Positions 27,065 to 36,216 of a DNA stretch of 64,000 bases are shown piece after piece. Numbering within the stretch: the stretch's first letter is position 1; the number at the start of each line of letters is the position of its first letter. Source of the stretch: Marinobacter sp. LA51. GTDB taxonomy: Bacteria > Pseudomonadota > Gammaproteobacteria > Pseudomonadales > Oleiphilaceae. The translations under genes and the position numbers were made by a program. The notes below the pieces were generated by a model. The model was not told the DNA's origin. It did not search any database and saw only the letters and a program-made list of their open reading frames with translations. The stretch lies in contig NZ_AP028070.1 of the NCBI RefSeq assembly GCF_030297175.1, positions 2,914,001 through 2,978,000 of the forward strand. Reading direction: 5' to 3'.

Positions 27065-28873
27065 CTAATAGGCCTTACGATAGTTACCCCGATAATCAAA
27101 GATGCGCTCCTGCACCTGCCAATAGTGCTTCTGATTGCGGGCAATAACGAAATCCGGGGCTGGCAACAGCGCTTGCATCTCAAGCACCTCGTCAGCCCCT
27201 TTGAACTCCTTCGGCGCCTGGCTGTTCGCGAAACGCCGCCCGAACAGTTTGTTAAACACATGGCGCTGTGCCGGCTTGCTGAAATCAAACGATTCGCTGA
27301 GCTCTTCCCCATCTTCGCCGTGATAGGTGATCTTCAGCTTGCTGTCGCTGCTGCCATTAGAGGCACTTAAGGTGATCCCGGCACAACGAATCACCATGGC
27401 ATCCTTCAATTTCAGGGCATCCTTGAGCTGATCATCCGGGTCGATAATGGCTTGCTGGCACTGGTGACACTTGCGGGCCGCGATATCGTTCTCGCCACCG
27501 CAGTGTGGGCACTCCTTGAAACGGAAACGGTAGTCGCACTGTTCAGGGCGCTCGCTCTGTGCCCCTGCCCCATTCTCTTCCACGGGCTCCAGCAGTCCCT
27601 CTATCACCCCCTCTATCAACCCCTGACACCGGCGCCCGTAGTGCTCGATCACGCGGCCGTCACCGTCGGTTTTGCCCCAGAAGATATTGGCGAAACCACA
27701 GCCGGGGCAGAATACCTGCACCGGCTCACTGTCGGGATTCGGTTTCGGCTCCCCCACCTCAGGGTGATGCAGGTTCACATGGTTACCCGCGTAATCGATC
27801 ACCAGGCAATCCTGTTTGCCTTCGTCCAGCCGAAGACCCCGGCCCACAATCTGCTGGTACAGGCTGACCGACTGGGTAGGACGAAGAATGGCGATGAAAT
27901 CGACATGGGGCGCATCAAAGCCCGTGGTCAGAACCGATACATTCACCAGGTACTTCAACTGCCGCTGCTTGAAACGCTGAATCAGCAACGTCCGGTCATT
28001 CATATCGGTCGCGCCGGTGATCAGGGCGGTTTGGTGTTGCGGCAGATAGCCGGTGATCTCCCGTGCATGATCCACCGTTGCAGCAAAGATCATCACCCCT
28101 TTGCGCTCAGCGGCCAGCTCCATCACCTGTTCAATGATGGCCCGAGTCACCCGCTGATGTTTGCTCAGCAACTGGTTAACGTCCTTCTCGGCGTATTCGC
28201 CAAAGCGGTCCTGAGCCAGCGCGGAGAAATCGTATTGCGCCACCGCCGCATTCACCAACTCGGGCCTGGTGAGAAAGCCCCGATTGATCATGTAGCTCAG
28301 CGGGAGTTCGTAAATGCAGTGCACAAAGGGCTTATCTTGCTCTTCACGAGAGCCGCGAACAAAGCCCCGGTAGTGATAGCGATAGATCCAGCCCATGGCC
28401 AACCGATAAGGCGTAGCGGTTAGCCCAAGCACTTTCAGGGCGTCATTCTGTTGCCGCAGCAGCTCGATGATCCGCTGGTACTGGCTGGTCTCTTCACCAC
28501 TGACCCGATGGCACTCATCGATGGTGACCAATGAGTACTCATCCCTGAATTGATCGAGATTTGCCGATACCGACTGCACGCTGGCGAAGGTCACCTGATG
28601 CCGGTTTTCCTTGCGCTTCAGCCCGGCGGAGAATACGCCGCCCTCTAACCCATAGCTCTGGTACTTGGCGTGGTTCTGCTCCACCAGCTCTTTGACGTGG
28701 GTCAGCACCAGGATTTTACGCTTGGCGAGACGGGCCAACTCGGCAATGACCAGACTCTTCCCCGCACCGGTCGGAAGCACAATAACTGCAGACTCATCCG
28801 ATCTGCGGAAGTGCTTCAACGTGGCATCAACCGCTTCGCGCTGGTAAGGCCGCAGTTTAAAGGGAGCATTCAT
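27065..28873 (-). CDS. SF2 DEAD/DEAH-box helicase (SSL2/ComF-A-like)
   Basis: A 602-residue helicase: Walker A LPTGAGKS (motif I), TFASVQS (Ia region), DECH motif II ([10 protein letters not shown]), LGLTATP (III), the C-terminal RecA domain with [11 protein letters not shown] (V) and [16 protein letters not shown] (VI). The C-terminus holds two cysteine clusters (VFCPGCGF and [19 protein letters not shown]) that should bind zinc and contact nucleic acid. It matches the COG1061 group of DNA/RNA helicases. The start at 28873 is chosen over an upstream ATG because the longer version adds an unconserved leader. Confidence 0.9.
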   Translation of the reverse strand: MNAPFKLRPYQREAVDATLKHFRRSDESAVIVLPTGAGKSLVIAELARLAKRKILVLTHVKELVEQNHAKYQSYGLEGGVFSAGLKRKENRHQVTFASVQSVSANLDQFRDEYSLVTIDECHRVSGEETSQYQRIIELLRQQNDALKVLGLTATPYRLAMGWIYRYHYRGFVRGSREEQDKPFVHCIYELPLSYMINRGFLTRPELVNAAVAQYDFSALAQDRFGEYAEKDVNQLLSKHQRVTRAIIEQVMELAAERKGVMIFAATVDHAREITGYLPQHQTALITGATDMNDRTLLIQRFKQRQLKYLVNVSVLTTGFDAPHVDFIAILRPTQSVSLYQQIVGRGLRLDEGKQDCLVIDYAGNHVNLHHPEVGEPKPNPDSEPVQVFCPGCGFANIFWGKTDGDGRVIEHYGRRCQGLIEGVIEGLLEPVEENGAGAQSERPEQCDYRFRFKECPHCGGENDIAARKCHQCQQAIIDPDDQLKDALKLKDAMVIRCAGITLSASNGSSDSKLKITYHGEDGEELSESFDFSKPAQRHVFNKLFGRRFANSQAPKEFKGADEVLEMQALLPAPDFVIARNQKHYWQVQERIFDYRGNYRKAY

Positions 28874-28973
28874 GTGCAGAGCCAAATCGCTATCCAGGTG
28901 AAAAGGCGGACATACTAGCAAAGTACGGCACCGTTACCTGCCCGCCCAAACGATCTTTCCATTTTACGGCCGA

Positions 28974-29867
28974 TTAAAAAAACAGAAATGCAGCATACCC
29001 AGCAACCATTGCCATGGAAAAGATGACGGCAACAAACGCTGCCAGGAGCTTGAGCGTGAACAGCGAGCGCAACAAAACCAGCTCGGTCAAACTGGCGCCG
29101 GCACTGCCGATGATTAACGCCAATACCGTGCCCGCCCCGACACCCTTGACCATTAATGCGCCTGCCAGGGGTATCACCGCTGACGCGCGAATATAAAGGG
29201 GAACGCCAATCACCGCGGCCACCGGGATGGCAAAGGCATTCTCCGGGCCTGCGTATTGCTCCAGCAGCCCCATGGGCATGAAGCCATAAATCAGGCTGCC
29301 AATAGCAATGCCAATGAACAGATAGGGCGACACTTTCACAAAATCTGACCAGGCTTCCTGCCACAAACCGTTGTATTTGCCCGGAGGAGCGGTAGCAGTT
29401 ACTGAGCTACCACAACCATCACTGCAAGACGCAGTGCCCCGCACATAACGCTCAAAGCCAAGCGTGTGCAGCAACCACCCTGCCCCCACGGAGACCACAA
29501 ATGCGGCAGCCACGTAGATGGCGGTAAGCGCCCATCCAAAGGTAGCCACCAGCAGCACAACCACAATGGGGTTCAGCAGCGGAGAGGAAAAAAGAAACAC
29601 CATCGTCGGCCCAAACCCGGCACCTGCCCGAATCAGCCCCTTCAACATGGGAATCGTGGAGCAACTGCAAAACGGAGTGATGGCCCCCAGGCCAGCGGCG
29701 AGCAAATAGCCCCGGCCGTGACTGGAACCCAGCATCACCTCAATCTTTGCGGGCGGAATACGGCGTTGGAGCACCCCCACCAGAAGACTGATACCTATGA
29801 AAAGAACCGACAGTTCGACCGCGAGGAACACGAACATGCCCAGGGCATCTTGAACTTGAGTTGACAT
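28974..29867 (-). CDS. COG0701/UPF0718-type permease (ArsP- or SO_0444-like)
   Basis: A 297-residue permease of about eight membrane helices with the family core ITPFCSCSTIPMLKGLIRAGAGFGPTMVFLFSSPLLNP. Its CSCS motif is proposed to bind thiophilic metals or organoarsenicals. A central loop carries CSDGCGSS, a second Cys pair. Related proteins export methylarsenicals (ArsP) or Cu/Zn; the exact substrate is unknown here. Two near-identical 16-bp sites lie in the divergent promoter, next to the ArsR gene, so repression by ArsR is expected. Confidence 0.85.
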   Translation of the reverse strand: MSTQVQDALGMFVFLAVELSVLFIGISLLVGVLQRRIPPAKIEVMLGSSHGRGYLLAAGLGAITPFCSCSTIPMLKGLIRAGAGFGPTMVFLFSSPLLNPIVVVLLVATFGWALTAIYVAAAFVVSVGAGWLLHTLGFERYVRGTASCSDGCGSSVTATAPPGKYNGLWQEAWSDFVKVSPYLFIGIAIGSLIYGFMPMGLLEQYAGPENAFAIPVAAVIGVPLYIRASAVIPLAGALMVKGVGAGTVLALIIGSAGASLTELVLLRSLFTLKLLAAFVAVIFSMAMVAGYAAFLFF

Positions 29868-29884
29868 TGCGACACTCTCCATAT

Positions 29885-29900
29885 TTCTAGAATCATCGAA
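29885..29900. promoter_or_regulatory. ArsR-type operator, copy 1
   Basis: TTCTAGAATCATCGAA sits 18 nt before the permease start, overlapping its likely promoter. It is 15/16 identical to the copy at 29948. Confidence 0.7.
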
Positions 29901-29947
29901 TTAATGACTTGAGCATAGATTGCAAGCATCAACTTCGTCAACTACAA

Positions 29948-29963
29948 TTCTAGAATTATCGAA
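29948..29963. promoter_or_regulatory. ArsR-type operator, copy 2
   Basis: TTCTAGAATTATCGAA sits 20 nt before the regulator's start and is nearly identical to the first copy. Two copies in one divergent promoter fit autoregulation plus control of the permease. Confidence 0.7.
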
Positions 29964-29983
29964 TAATACTCAGAGGACTTTTG

Positions 29984-30298
29984 ATGGATCACGAAAACGT
30001 CGCCGCCAGCTTAGCCGAGTTAGGTAACAGCCATCGCTTGTCGGTGTTTCGCTTCCTGGTAAGAGCTGGGCATGAGGGTGCTTCAGTAGGTGATATTCAA
30101 AGAGAACTGGGCATTCCGGCCTCGACACTGTCGCACCACCTGGCGCGAATGGCGAAGGTTGGCCTGATCCGGCAGGAGAAGCACAGCCGCACCATCATCT
30201 GCATCCCCGAATATCAGCATCTGGAGAACCTAATTGGCTTCCTGCGCGAGGAATGCTGTGCCGGCGTGAATGCTGCGGACCAGCGTGATGCCAGCTAA
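29984..30298 (+). CDS. ArsR-family transcriptional regulator
   Basis: A 104-residue winged-helix repressor: helix-turn-helix in ASVGDIQRELGIPASTLSHHLARMAKVGLIRQEKHSRT, with the wing RTIICIPEY. A C-terminal EECCAGV cysteine pair could sense metal(loid)s or arsenicals. It faces the permease gene across a 116-nt gap carrying two operators. The ATG at 29984 has CAGAGGA about 8 nt upstream; a TTG one codon earlier is also possible. Confidence 0.9.
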   Translation: MDHENVAASLAELGNSHRLSVFRFLVRAGHEGASVGDIQRELGIPASTLSHHLARMAKVGLIRQEKHSRTIICIPEYQHLENLIGFLREECCAGVNAADQRDAS

Positions 30299-30356
30299 CA
30301 ATGGTTTGATCAGAGACTCCGCTCTAACGTAGGCCTCCACTAAGCCAGATTCGCGT

Positions 30357-31133
30357 TCAGCGACTGTCCGGCCGCTCGCGCCGCTGAGCGCGGGCCAGCC
30401 GGCGGCTTTCTTCCTCACGTTCTTCCAACATGCCCTGCACGTAGCTGATGTGTTCGCCGGCGATGCGCCGGGCATCATCGGCGCGGCCTTCCATGATGGC
30501 GTCGAACAAAGCCTGGTGCTGTGCCACCAGCGATTGCCGGGTCTCACTGCGCAGCTCATACATGCCCCCGATATTGGTCACCGTACTGCGCTTGAGCAGG
30601 TCAAACAGGCCGCGAATGGTGTGCAGTAGCACGAAGTTGTGGCTGGCCTCGGCAATCGCCAGGTGAAAACGCGCATCGGCGGCGCCTTCTTCAGCGCGCG
30701 TTGCCTTACCCTCACGTGCGTAGCAGACCTGCAGCTCGTCAAAGGCGCTCTGCAACTGCGCGCGGTCAAGGTCTGTGGCGCGCCGGGCGGCGTAGTAGGC
30801 GCAGTCGGCTTCCAGGGTATGGCGAAACTCCAGCAAGTCGTGCTGGGCTTCGGGGCGGCCTTCAATCAGAGCCAGCAACGGATCACTAAAACTCGAACCC
30901 AGTGAGTCACTGACATAGTTACCGCCACCCTGGCGGCTGATGAGCAGCCCCCTGGCCACCAGTTTTTGCACCGCCTCCCGTACCGACGGCCTCGACACGC
31001 CGAACCGCTCCGCCAGCGCACGCTCGGCCGGCAAACGCTGTCCCGGCTGCAATGTGCCTTCCAGAATCATGGTTTCCAGCTCCTCGACAATATTGTCGGA
31101 GAGCCGATGTTGGCGAATATGCCCCATTTCCAT
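30357..31133 (-). CDS. lldR: LldR-type FadR/GntR regulator of L-lactate use
   Basis: A 258-residue GntR regulator of the FadR subfamily: winged helix (GTLQPGQRLPAERALAERFGVSRPSVREAVQKLVARGLL), then an all-helical FCD ligand domain with metal-binding residues in FRHTLEADCAYYAAR and DARFHLAIAEASHN. Divergent from lldD, with a TTGGTnnnACCAA operator before each gene. This is the usual lactate-responsive repressor arrangement of Pseudomonas and E. coli. Confidence 0.9.
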   Translation of the reverse strand: MEMGHIRQHRLSDNIVEELETMILEGTLQPGQRLPAERALAERFGVSRPSVREAVQKLVARGLLISRQGGGNYVSDSLGSSFSDPLLALIEGRPEAQHDLLEFRHTLEADCAYYAARRATDLDRAQLQSAFDELQVCYAREGKATRAEEGAADARFHLAIAEASHNFVLLHTIRGLFDLLKRSTVTNIGGMYELRSETRQSLVAQHQALFDAIMEGRADDARRIAGEHISYVQGMLEEREEESRRLARAQRRERPDSR

Positions 31134-31143
31134 TGCCGAACCT

Positions 31144-31156
31144 TTGGTCTTACCAA
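31144..31156. promoter_or_regulatory. LldR operator upstream of lldR
   Basis: TTGGTCTTACCAA, matching the TTGGTnnnACCAA pattern of FadR-subfamily lactate regulators, lies 11 nt before the lldR start, consistent with autorepression. Confidence 0.75.
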
Positions 31157-31280
31157 TTTACAAAAAGAGTAACCATTGACTTTCTTTTGATCAACCGAAA
31201 TGTCAGTTTCTGAACGAAAGTCTACATCTTCAATGTTTGACATGGCATTGATGCTTTTCTAATCTATTCGCTTAAAACCT

Positions 31281-31303
31281 GTAAATTGGTATTACCAATT
31301 TAC
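31281..31303. promoter_or_regulatory. LldR operator upstream of lldD
   Basis: A 23-bp perfect odd palindrome centred on TTGGTATTACCAA and extending as TAAA...TTTA on both sides, about 45 nt before the lldD start. It is the stronger of the two operators. Confidence 0.8.
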
Positions 31304-31347
31304 GCTTGCCGACCGTGGCACGTTCAACAACTCATGAGGAATCCGCG

Positions 31348-32487
31348 TTGATCATTTCAGCCTCGACCGACTACCGCGCCGCCGCCCAGCGCCGCTTGCC
31401 GCCCTTCCTGTTCCACTATGTCGATGGCGGCGCTTACGCCGAGCACACGCTCAAGCGCAACGTCGCGGATCTGGCCGACATTGGCCTGCGTCAGCGGGTG
31501 CTGAAAAACATGGAAGACCTCAGCCTGGAAACCCGGCTGTTCGACGAAACCCTGAGCATGCCAGTGGCTCTTGCGCCGATAGGCCTCGCCGGCATGTGCG
31601 CCCGCAGAGGCGAGGTGCAGGCAGCGCGCGCAGCGGCGGACAAGGGCATTCCCTTTACCCTGTCCACGGTTTCGGTCTGCCCGATTGAAGAAGTTGCTCC
31701 GGCTATCAACCGCCCCATGTGGTTCCAGCTCTATGTGCTGAAAGATCGCGGATTCATGAAAAACGCCCTGGAGCGCGCCAAGGCCGCCGGCGTCACCACT
31801 TTGGTGTTCACCGTCGACATGCCGACCCCCGGTGCCCGTTACCGGGACGCGCACTCCGGCATGAGCGGTCCCAACGCGGCCATGCGCCGCTACCTGCAGT
31901 CAATGACACACCCGCGTTGGGCCTATGACGTTGGTCTGCGCGGTAAGCCGCACGATTTGGGCAACATCTCCGCCTATCGCGGCCAAACCACTGGCCTGGA
32001 AGATTACATTGGCTGGCTGGGCAACAACTTCGATCCGTCCATCTCCTGGAAAGATCTGGAGTGGATTCGCGAGTTCTGGGATGGCCCGATGGTCATTAAA
32101 GGCATTCTGGATGCGGAGGATGCCCGCGATGCCGTTCGCTTCGGTGCCGACGGCATCGTGGTATCGAACCACGGCGGTCGTCAGCTCGACGGCGTTCCGT
32201 CCAGCGCCCGCGCGTTACCGGCCATTGCCGATGCGGTCAAAGGCGACCTGAAAATCCTGGTGGATTCCGGCATCCGCACCGGCCTTGATGTAGTACGCAT
32301 GCTGGCGCTGGGTGCCGACTGCACCTTGCTCGGCCGCGCCTTTATCTACGCTCTGTCGGTCGACGGCCAGGCCGGTGTCAGCAACCTGCTGGAGTTGATC
32401 GAGAAGGAAATGCGGGTTGCCATGGTGCTCACAGGCGCCAAATCGATCAGCGAGATCAACACAGACCTGCTTTGTGCGCGAATTTAA
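31348..32487 (+). CDS. lldD: FMN-dependent L-lactate dehydrogenase
   Basis: A 379-residue membrane-associated enzyme oxidising L-lactate to pyruvate and passing electrons to quinone. The start [29 protein letters not shown] matches LldD, as do [43 protein letters not shown] and the FMN/active-site segment [19 protein letters not shown], where the catalytic His resides. A TTG start at 31348 is chosen because E. coli LldD begins MIISAAS and GAGGA lies just upstream; the longer frame is not conserved. Confidence 0.95.
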   Translation: MIISASTDYRAAAQRRLPPFLFHYVDGGAYAEHTLKRNVADLADIGLRQRVLKNMEDLSLETRLFDETLSMPVALAPIGLAGMCARRGEVQAARAAADKGIPFTLSTVSVCPIEEVAPAINRPMWFQLYVLKDRGFMKNALERAKAAGVTTLVFTVDMPTPGARYRDAHSGMSGPNAAMRRYLQSMTHPRWAYDVGLRGKPHDLGNISAYRGQTTGLEDYIGWLGNNFDPSISWKDLEWIREFWDGPMVIKGILDAEDARDAVRFGADGIVVSNHGGRQLDGVPSSARALPAIADAVKGDLKILVDSGIRTGLDVVRMLALGADCTLLGRAFIYALSVDGQAGVSNLLELIEKEMRVAMVLTGAKSISEINTDLLCARI

Positions 32488-32624
32488 AAAAAATGTGAAA
32501 TTTTCTGCATCTCTGCCGCAGCCTACCCCGTAGCAGGAGTGGGCGTTAAGTCTGATAGGCCTAACGACAAACACAATAAAATGGCCGAACCGTTGAAAAG
32601 CGGCCTCAGCCAGGAGACAGCGGA

Positions 32625-35129
32625 ATGCGACTCGACAAAAGATACAAGAGAGCAGCGTTAACGTCAGCAATAACACTTGTCATCGCGGGAGCAATGCCGG
32701 CCCATGCCGGGCTTTTAGGTGGTTTACTCGGGGGTGATGGCAGCAGTGCAGGCGATGGACAGCCATCTGAAGTGAATGGCAACGTTGGCTTCTTTAGCGA
32801 TCCTTTTGCAGAGCCCACCATTCAGGTGGATGGTGCCCAGATTGCGACAAGTGACCGGTGCATTGTTGATGCCAGCGGAAGCCTTCAATGCAAACCAGCA
32901 GCAGGCACCATTGCCGTGCTTGGCGACGGCCGCTTCCTTTACCTGAATGCACTGGAAGGAACAGAAAACGCAGAGCTGGCGGTTATTGCCCAGTTCGGCG
33001 AGGTCTCTGTAAACGATCAGTCCCGCGTTATGACTCTGGACGGCAACGATCAGGCCAGCTGGGTAAAGCCCTCCCCCATTGACGGCGGCGCCAACCCCGA
33101 CGGAAATGACAGCACCACACTGACCGGTGGCCTGCTGGACACCGCTGACAATACCGACATTAACGACGGCGCGCTTTTCTGCGCGGATGTGGTGTTTCTG
33201 CCGGATGGCAGAATGATGGCCGTAGGCGGTACCGACTACTACTCCGAGCCAGGCATTGATGGCCTGCCGGTGGGTGTTGTGGAACTCGAAGGCCTGAAGG
33301 CTTCCCGCATTTTCGACCCTGCGACCAACACCTGGTCCCAGAGTGGCGACATGGAATTTGGTCGCTGGTATCCGAGCCTGGTCAGCCTGGCCAACAGCGA
33401 TATTTTTGTCGCCAGTGGTGTCACCAAGTTGCTCAAGCCAGTTTACCCGGAAGACCCGATCCAATCCGGCCGAAACGTAGCGCAGACCGAGACCTACGAT
33501 GCTGAAAACGGCACCTGGAGCAACAACGGTTCAGCGGCGCAGCGCTCGCTTCCACTTTTCCCACGGATGCACCTGCTGCCTAACGGCCATGTTTACTACA
33601 ACGCCGGCGGCCAGGCCTTCAACCCCTTCGGCCAGGCTTACGATCAGGCACTTTGGAACATCGTTGGAACCTATAATCCTGAAACCAAACGGTGGACGGA
33701 TCTGGGCTATGCCGGCCTGCCACTTCGCGTTAATGAGCTGGGGCTGTCAGAGCTGAGCACCACTCTAAACCCGACGAATATGGACCCGGATCAGGTGCAG
33801 AACCTGTTGGGCGATCTGGTGGGTCAGACCCTCAGCGACCCGACCGCGGCGATCGGGCAGCTGCTCGAAACCCCCGTTGATGATCGCTCACTTGAGCGTG
33901 CCATAGGCGCCGGCATGCGCGGTTCCACCTTCTCGATCCAGCTACCGCTGCGTCCGGACGCAAATGGTGGTTACCACACCTCTGAATTCCTGACGGCAGG
34001 CGGCGTACCAACATATGTTGCAGCCGGCAGCCCGGGCGGCTATCTGCCGGTCTCATCGTCGCGCATCGATACCGTTGCCACAAACGGTGACGACATGGCG
34101 TATGAGTCGCGCTTGACGGGCTCGCTCAACCAGCCACGCTGGTACGGCTCAGGCGTCATGATGCCGGACAACAGCGTTATGGTCTTCTCTGGTGGCACGC
34201 GTGATGGTGTGGTCGCAACCGGTCTGGAAGGTGCCATCATCCAATCCGAGCGTTTCGACATCGAAACCGAAACCTGGGAGCCAATGGCCTCAGCAAACCG
34301 TGAACGCACCTATCACAACACCGCTGTGCTGATGCCGGATGGACGTGTACTGATCGGCGGCCACTCGCCTATCAACACCGCCTACGCATCGTTCATCAAC
34401 CTCGATGAGCTGGGCTTTGCAGACTATGCCGGGCGCGATCCGTCATTCGAGATCTACACGCCCCCGTACGCAACCCGTGACGATCGTCCGGTGATTGAGA
34501 AAGCGCCTGTTGCGCTGCTAACCAATGGCGGCGTTTTCGACATCCGCACAGACCGGTCAGACATCGACCAGGTTATGCTCATCCGCCGCAAGGCCACAAC
34601 GCACCTGATTGATGGCGACCAGCGCGCCGTTGAACTGCCGATCGTCGATCGCAGAAACAAGAAGGTGAGAGTGAAGATGACGGGCAACCGTGCGGTGCTG
34701 CCAGCGGGACAATACATGCTGTTTGTCAGCTATGAAGCCGAAGACGGTATGCGCTTGCCCTCGACTTCTACACCGGTCAGCGTGATCGCTAATCCCAGCG
34801 ATTCAGGCAGCCCGCTTGTCACTCAGCTTGAGCCAGCTCCTGAAAGAGATGGCGACGATAGCGGCTTGATTGGTGGCCTGGTCGGCGGCCTGCTGAACAG
34901 CGGCAACAACGGTGGATCGCTGCTGGATCCGATCTTCGATCTGGGTTCAGGTGCCACCAGCGCCGTACCGACACTGGGTCAGCTTCGGGACGGCTCACCG
35001 CAACTGCTGAACGAACTTGGCGTTGCGGTTGATGGTGGTACCTCAGTCCTTGGGGACACCATCGCCAGCCTGCCAGGAGTGACGGAGAACCTGCTGGTTG
35101 ACTTCACCAATCAAGTCGACGGCCAGTAA
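32625..35129 (+). CDS. Secreted AA5-type copper-radical oxidase (galactose/glyoxal oxidase-like)
   Basis: An 834-residue exported protein (signal peptide, cleavage near PAHA-GL at residue 28) with a seven-blade Kelch-like propeller and a C-terminal DUF1929 domain. The complete galactose-oxidase metal site can be read: C186 (LFCADVV) for the Tyr-Cys crosslink to Y249 (GRWYPS), axial Y563 and H564 (RTYHNT), and H660 (ATTHLIDGDQR). RWYPS rather than ARGYQS places it with glyoxal-oxidase/GlxA-type enzymes that oxidise aldehydes or alcohols with release of H2O2. N- and C-terminal Gly-rich GLLGGLLGG blocks flank the core. Coupled to the next gene. Confidence 0.85.
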   Translation: MRLDKRYKRAALTSAITLVIAGAMPAHAGLLGGLLGGDGSSAGDGQPSEVNGNVGFFSDPFAEPTIQVDGAQIATSDRCIVDASGSLQCKPAAGTIAVLGDGRFLYLNALEGTENAELAVIAQFGEVSVNDQSRVMTLDGNDQASWVKPSPIDGGANPDGNDSTTLTGGLLDTADNTDINDGALFCADVVFLPDGRMMAVGGTDYYSEPGIDGLPVGVVELEGLKASRIFDPATNTWSQSGDMEFGRWYPSLVSLANSDIFVASGVTKLLKPVYPEDPIQSGRNVAQTETYDAENGTWSNNGSAAQRSLPLFPRMHLLPNGHVYYNAGGQAFNPFGQAYDQALWNIVGTYNPETKRWTDLGYAGLPLRVNELGLSELSTTLNPTNMDPDQVQNLLGDLVGQTLSDPTAAIGQLLETPVDDRSLERAIGAGMRGSTFSIQLPLRPDANGGYHTSEFLTAGGVPTYVAAGSPGGYLPVSSSRIDTVATNGDDMAYESRLTGSLNQPRWYGSGVMMPDNSVMVFSGGTRDGVVATGLEGAIIQSERFDIETETWEPMASANRERTYHNTAVLMPDGRVLIGGHSPINTAYASFINLDELGFADYAGRDPSFEIYTPPYATRDDRPVIEKAPVALLTNGGVFDIRTDRSDIDQVMLIRRKATTHLIDGDQRAVELPIVDRRNKKVRVKMTGNRAVLPAGQYMLFVSYEAEDGMRLPSTSTPVSVIANPSDSGSPLVTQLEPAPERDGDDSGLIGGLVGGLLNSGNNGGSLLDPIFDLGSGATSAVPTLGQLRDGSPQLLNELGVAVDGGTSVLGDTIASLPGVTENLLVDFTNQVDGQ

Positions 35130-36169
35130 TGCGTTGCCTTAACCTTAGCCGGCCCCTTCGGGGCCGGCGCTACGTCGCCCTGTTAACCGCTGCCCTCACC
35201 CTGCTGTGGACAGCCTTTGCTCATGGCCATGGTGAAAACTCTGGCGAAGACAAAGGCAGCGTGCATGCCGTGCTCGATCCGATACCGCCGGAACTGTCGG
35301 ATCTGCGCGTGCAATTGCGCAGAACCCTTGCGCCGCAGCTGCTCGTGGGCAACCCTACCGACAAGATGCTGATTGTAGAGGATGAAAACGGCAGGCCCTT
35401 TTTGCGCATTGGCCCTGACAAGGCCAAGGGCGATCTGGGCGCCGCTGAGTTCCACCGCACCAACACCATCATGGCGCCCGGTGCGATTCCCGCAGAAGCG
35501 TCTGAAAACCCGCGCTGGGCTGTGGTTGAGACCACCCCGAACTGGGGCTGGTTTGATCTTCGGCTGCGCACCGACGGAGTTGATGTCCCTCACCAGGTGG
35601 TCGACGGCGGTGAACCCGCGCCCATCGGAACATGGTCGATTCCCGTACAGCTTGGAGATACGCAAAGCACGATCTCCGGCCATTTCGAGTATCGCCCCAA
35701 TGCCGCAGGCATCATCCAGGCAAAAGTTGCCGATCTCGGTGCATTGAAAGGCCAGGCTCTGGTGCGCGCCATGCCCGGCAGTTCCCGCCCGGGTCTGTTC
35801 CTGTCCTATAACGGCGATTCGCCGCTCACCCTGATGGGCGAGCAAGGCGAACCCTTCCTGCGTTTCTCGCAACAGGGCGTGGACGTGAACCGCCACAGCC
35901 AAACCTGGGCCAGTGCTGCCCCAGCAGGCGCTCCTTCGTTTGTCGAAAACACCGACGCCGCGGAAGCTAGTTGGGCACAGGTTTCAGGCGGCAAGAGTTA
36001 CGGCTGGATTGAACCGCGAGCAGGCTATTCCAACCGGGTGGAAAATCCATCCCAGCCTAGTGTGATCAAGCGCTGGCAGATCCCCATTCAAATTGGAGAC
36101 AAAAAAAGTCTTATTGAGGGCGAGACCGAATGGCTCCCCGTTAAACAGGTTGCTGACAAGGGGCTCTGA
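35129..36169 (+). CDS. Secreted protein with two tandem copies of an unknown domain
   Basis: A 346-residue exported protein (signal peptide to about residue 32, then HGHGENSGEDKG). The mature part is two copies of a roughly 120-residue unit: 71-190 and 222-338 share the order G(R/E)PFLRxxxx, WAxVxxxxxxGWxxxR and WxIPxQxGDxxSxIxGxxExxP. I do not recognise the unit. It starts at the stop of the copper oxidase (TAATG overlap), so the two are coupled, and it may serve as partner, chaperone or surface anchor. A strong hairpin sits in its first codons. Confidence 0.75.
   Translation: MRCLNLSRPLRGRRYVALLTAALTLLWTAFAHGHGENSGEDKGSVHAVLDPIPPELSDLRVQLRRTLAPQLLVGNPTDKMLIVEDENGRPFLRIGPDKAKGDLGAAEFHRTNTIMAPGAIPAEASENPRWAVVETTPNWGWFDLRLRTDGVDVPHQVVDGGEPAPIGTWSIPVQLGDTQSTISGHFEYRPNAAGIIQAKVADLGALKGQALVRAMPGSSRPGLFLSYNGDSPLTLMGEQGEPFLRFSQQGVDVNRHSQTWASAAPAGAPSFVENTDAAEASWAQVSGGKSYGWIEPRAGYSNRVENPSQPSVIKRWQIPIQIGDKKSLIEGETEWLPVKQVADKGL
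35148..35168 (+). promoter_or_regulatory. Intraoperonic GC hairpin at the start of the second gene
   Basis: GCCGGCCCC TTC GGGGCCGGC is a perfect 9-bp GC stem with a 3-nt loop, 19 nt into the coding sequence that begins at 35129. It could attenuate expression of the downstream gene relative to the oxidase or stabilise the upstream mRNA end. Confidence 0.6.
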
Positions 36170-36183
36170 CCCCTTGCCAGCAA
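36150..36183. terminator. Long hairpin over the stop codon
   Basis: TTGCTGACAAGGGG (36150-36163) pairs with CCCCTTGCCAGCAA (36170-36183) at 13 of 14 positions around a 6-nt loop that contains the TGA. It probably terminates both this operon and the convergent peptidase gene. Confidence 0.6.
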
Positions 36184-36216
36184 TCGTGCGTTCTCGTTTG
36201 GAAACAAGTGCTGGAG

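Noticed and set aside
27452..28423. A 323-codon frame opposite the helicase
   Set aside because: Shadow of the helicase gene, whose motifs are complete.
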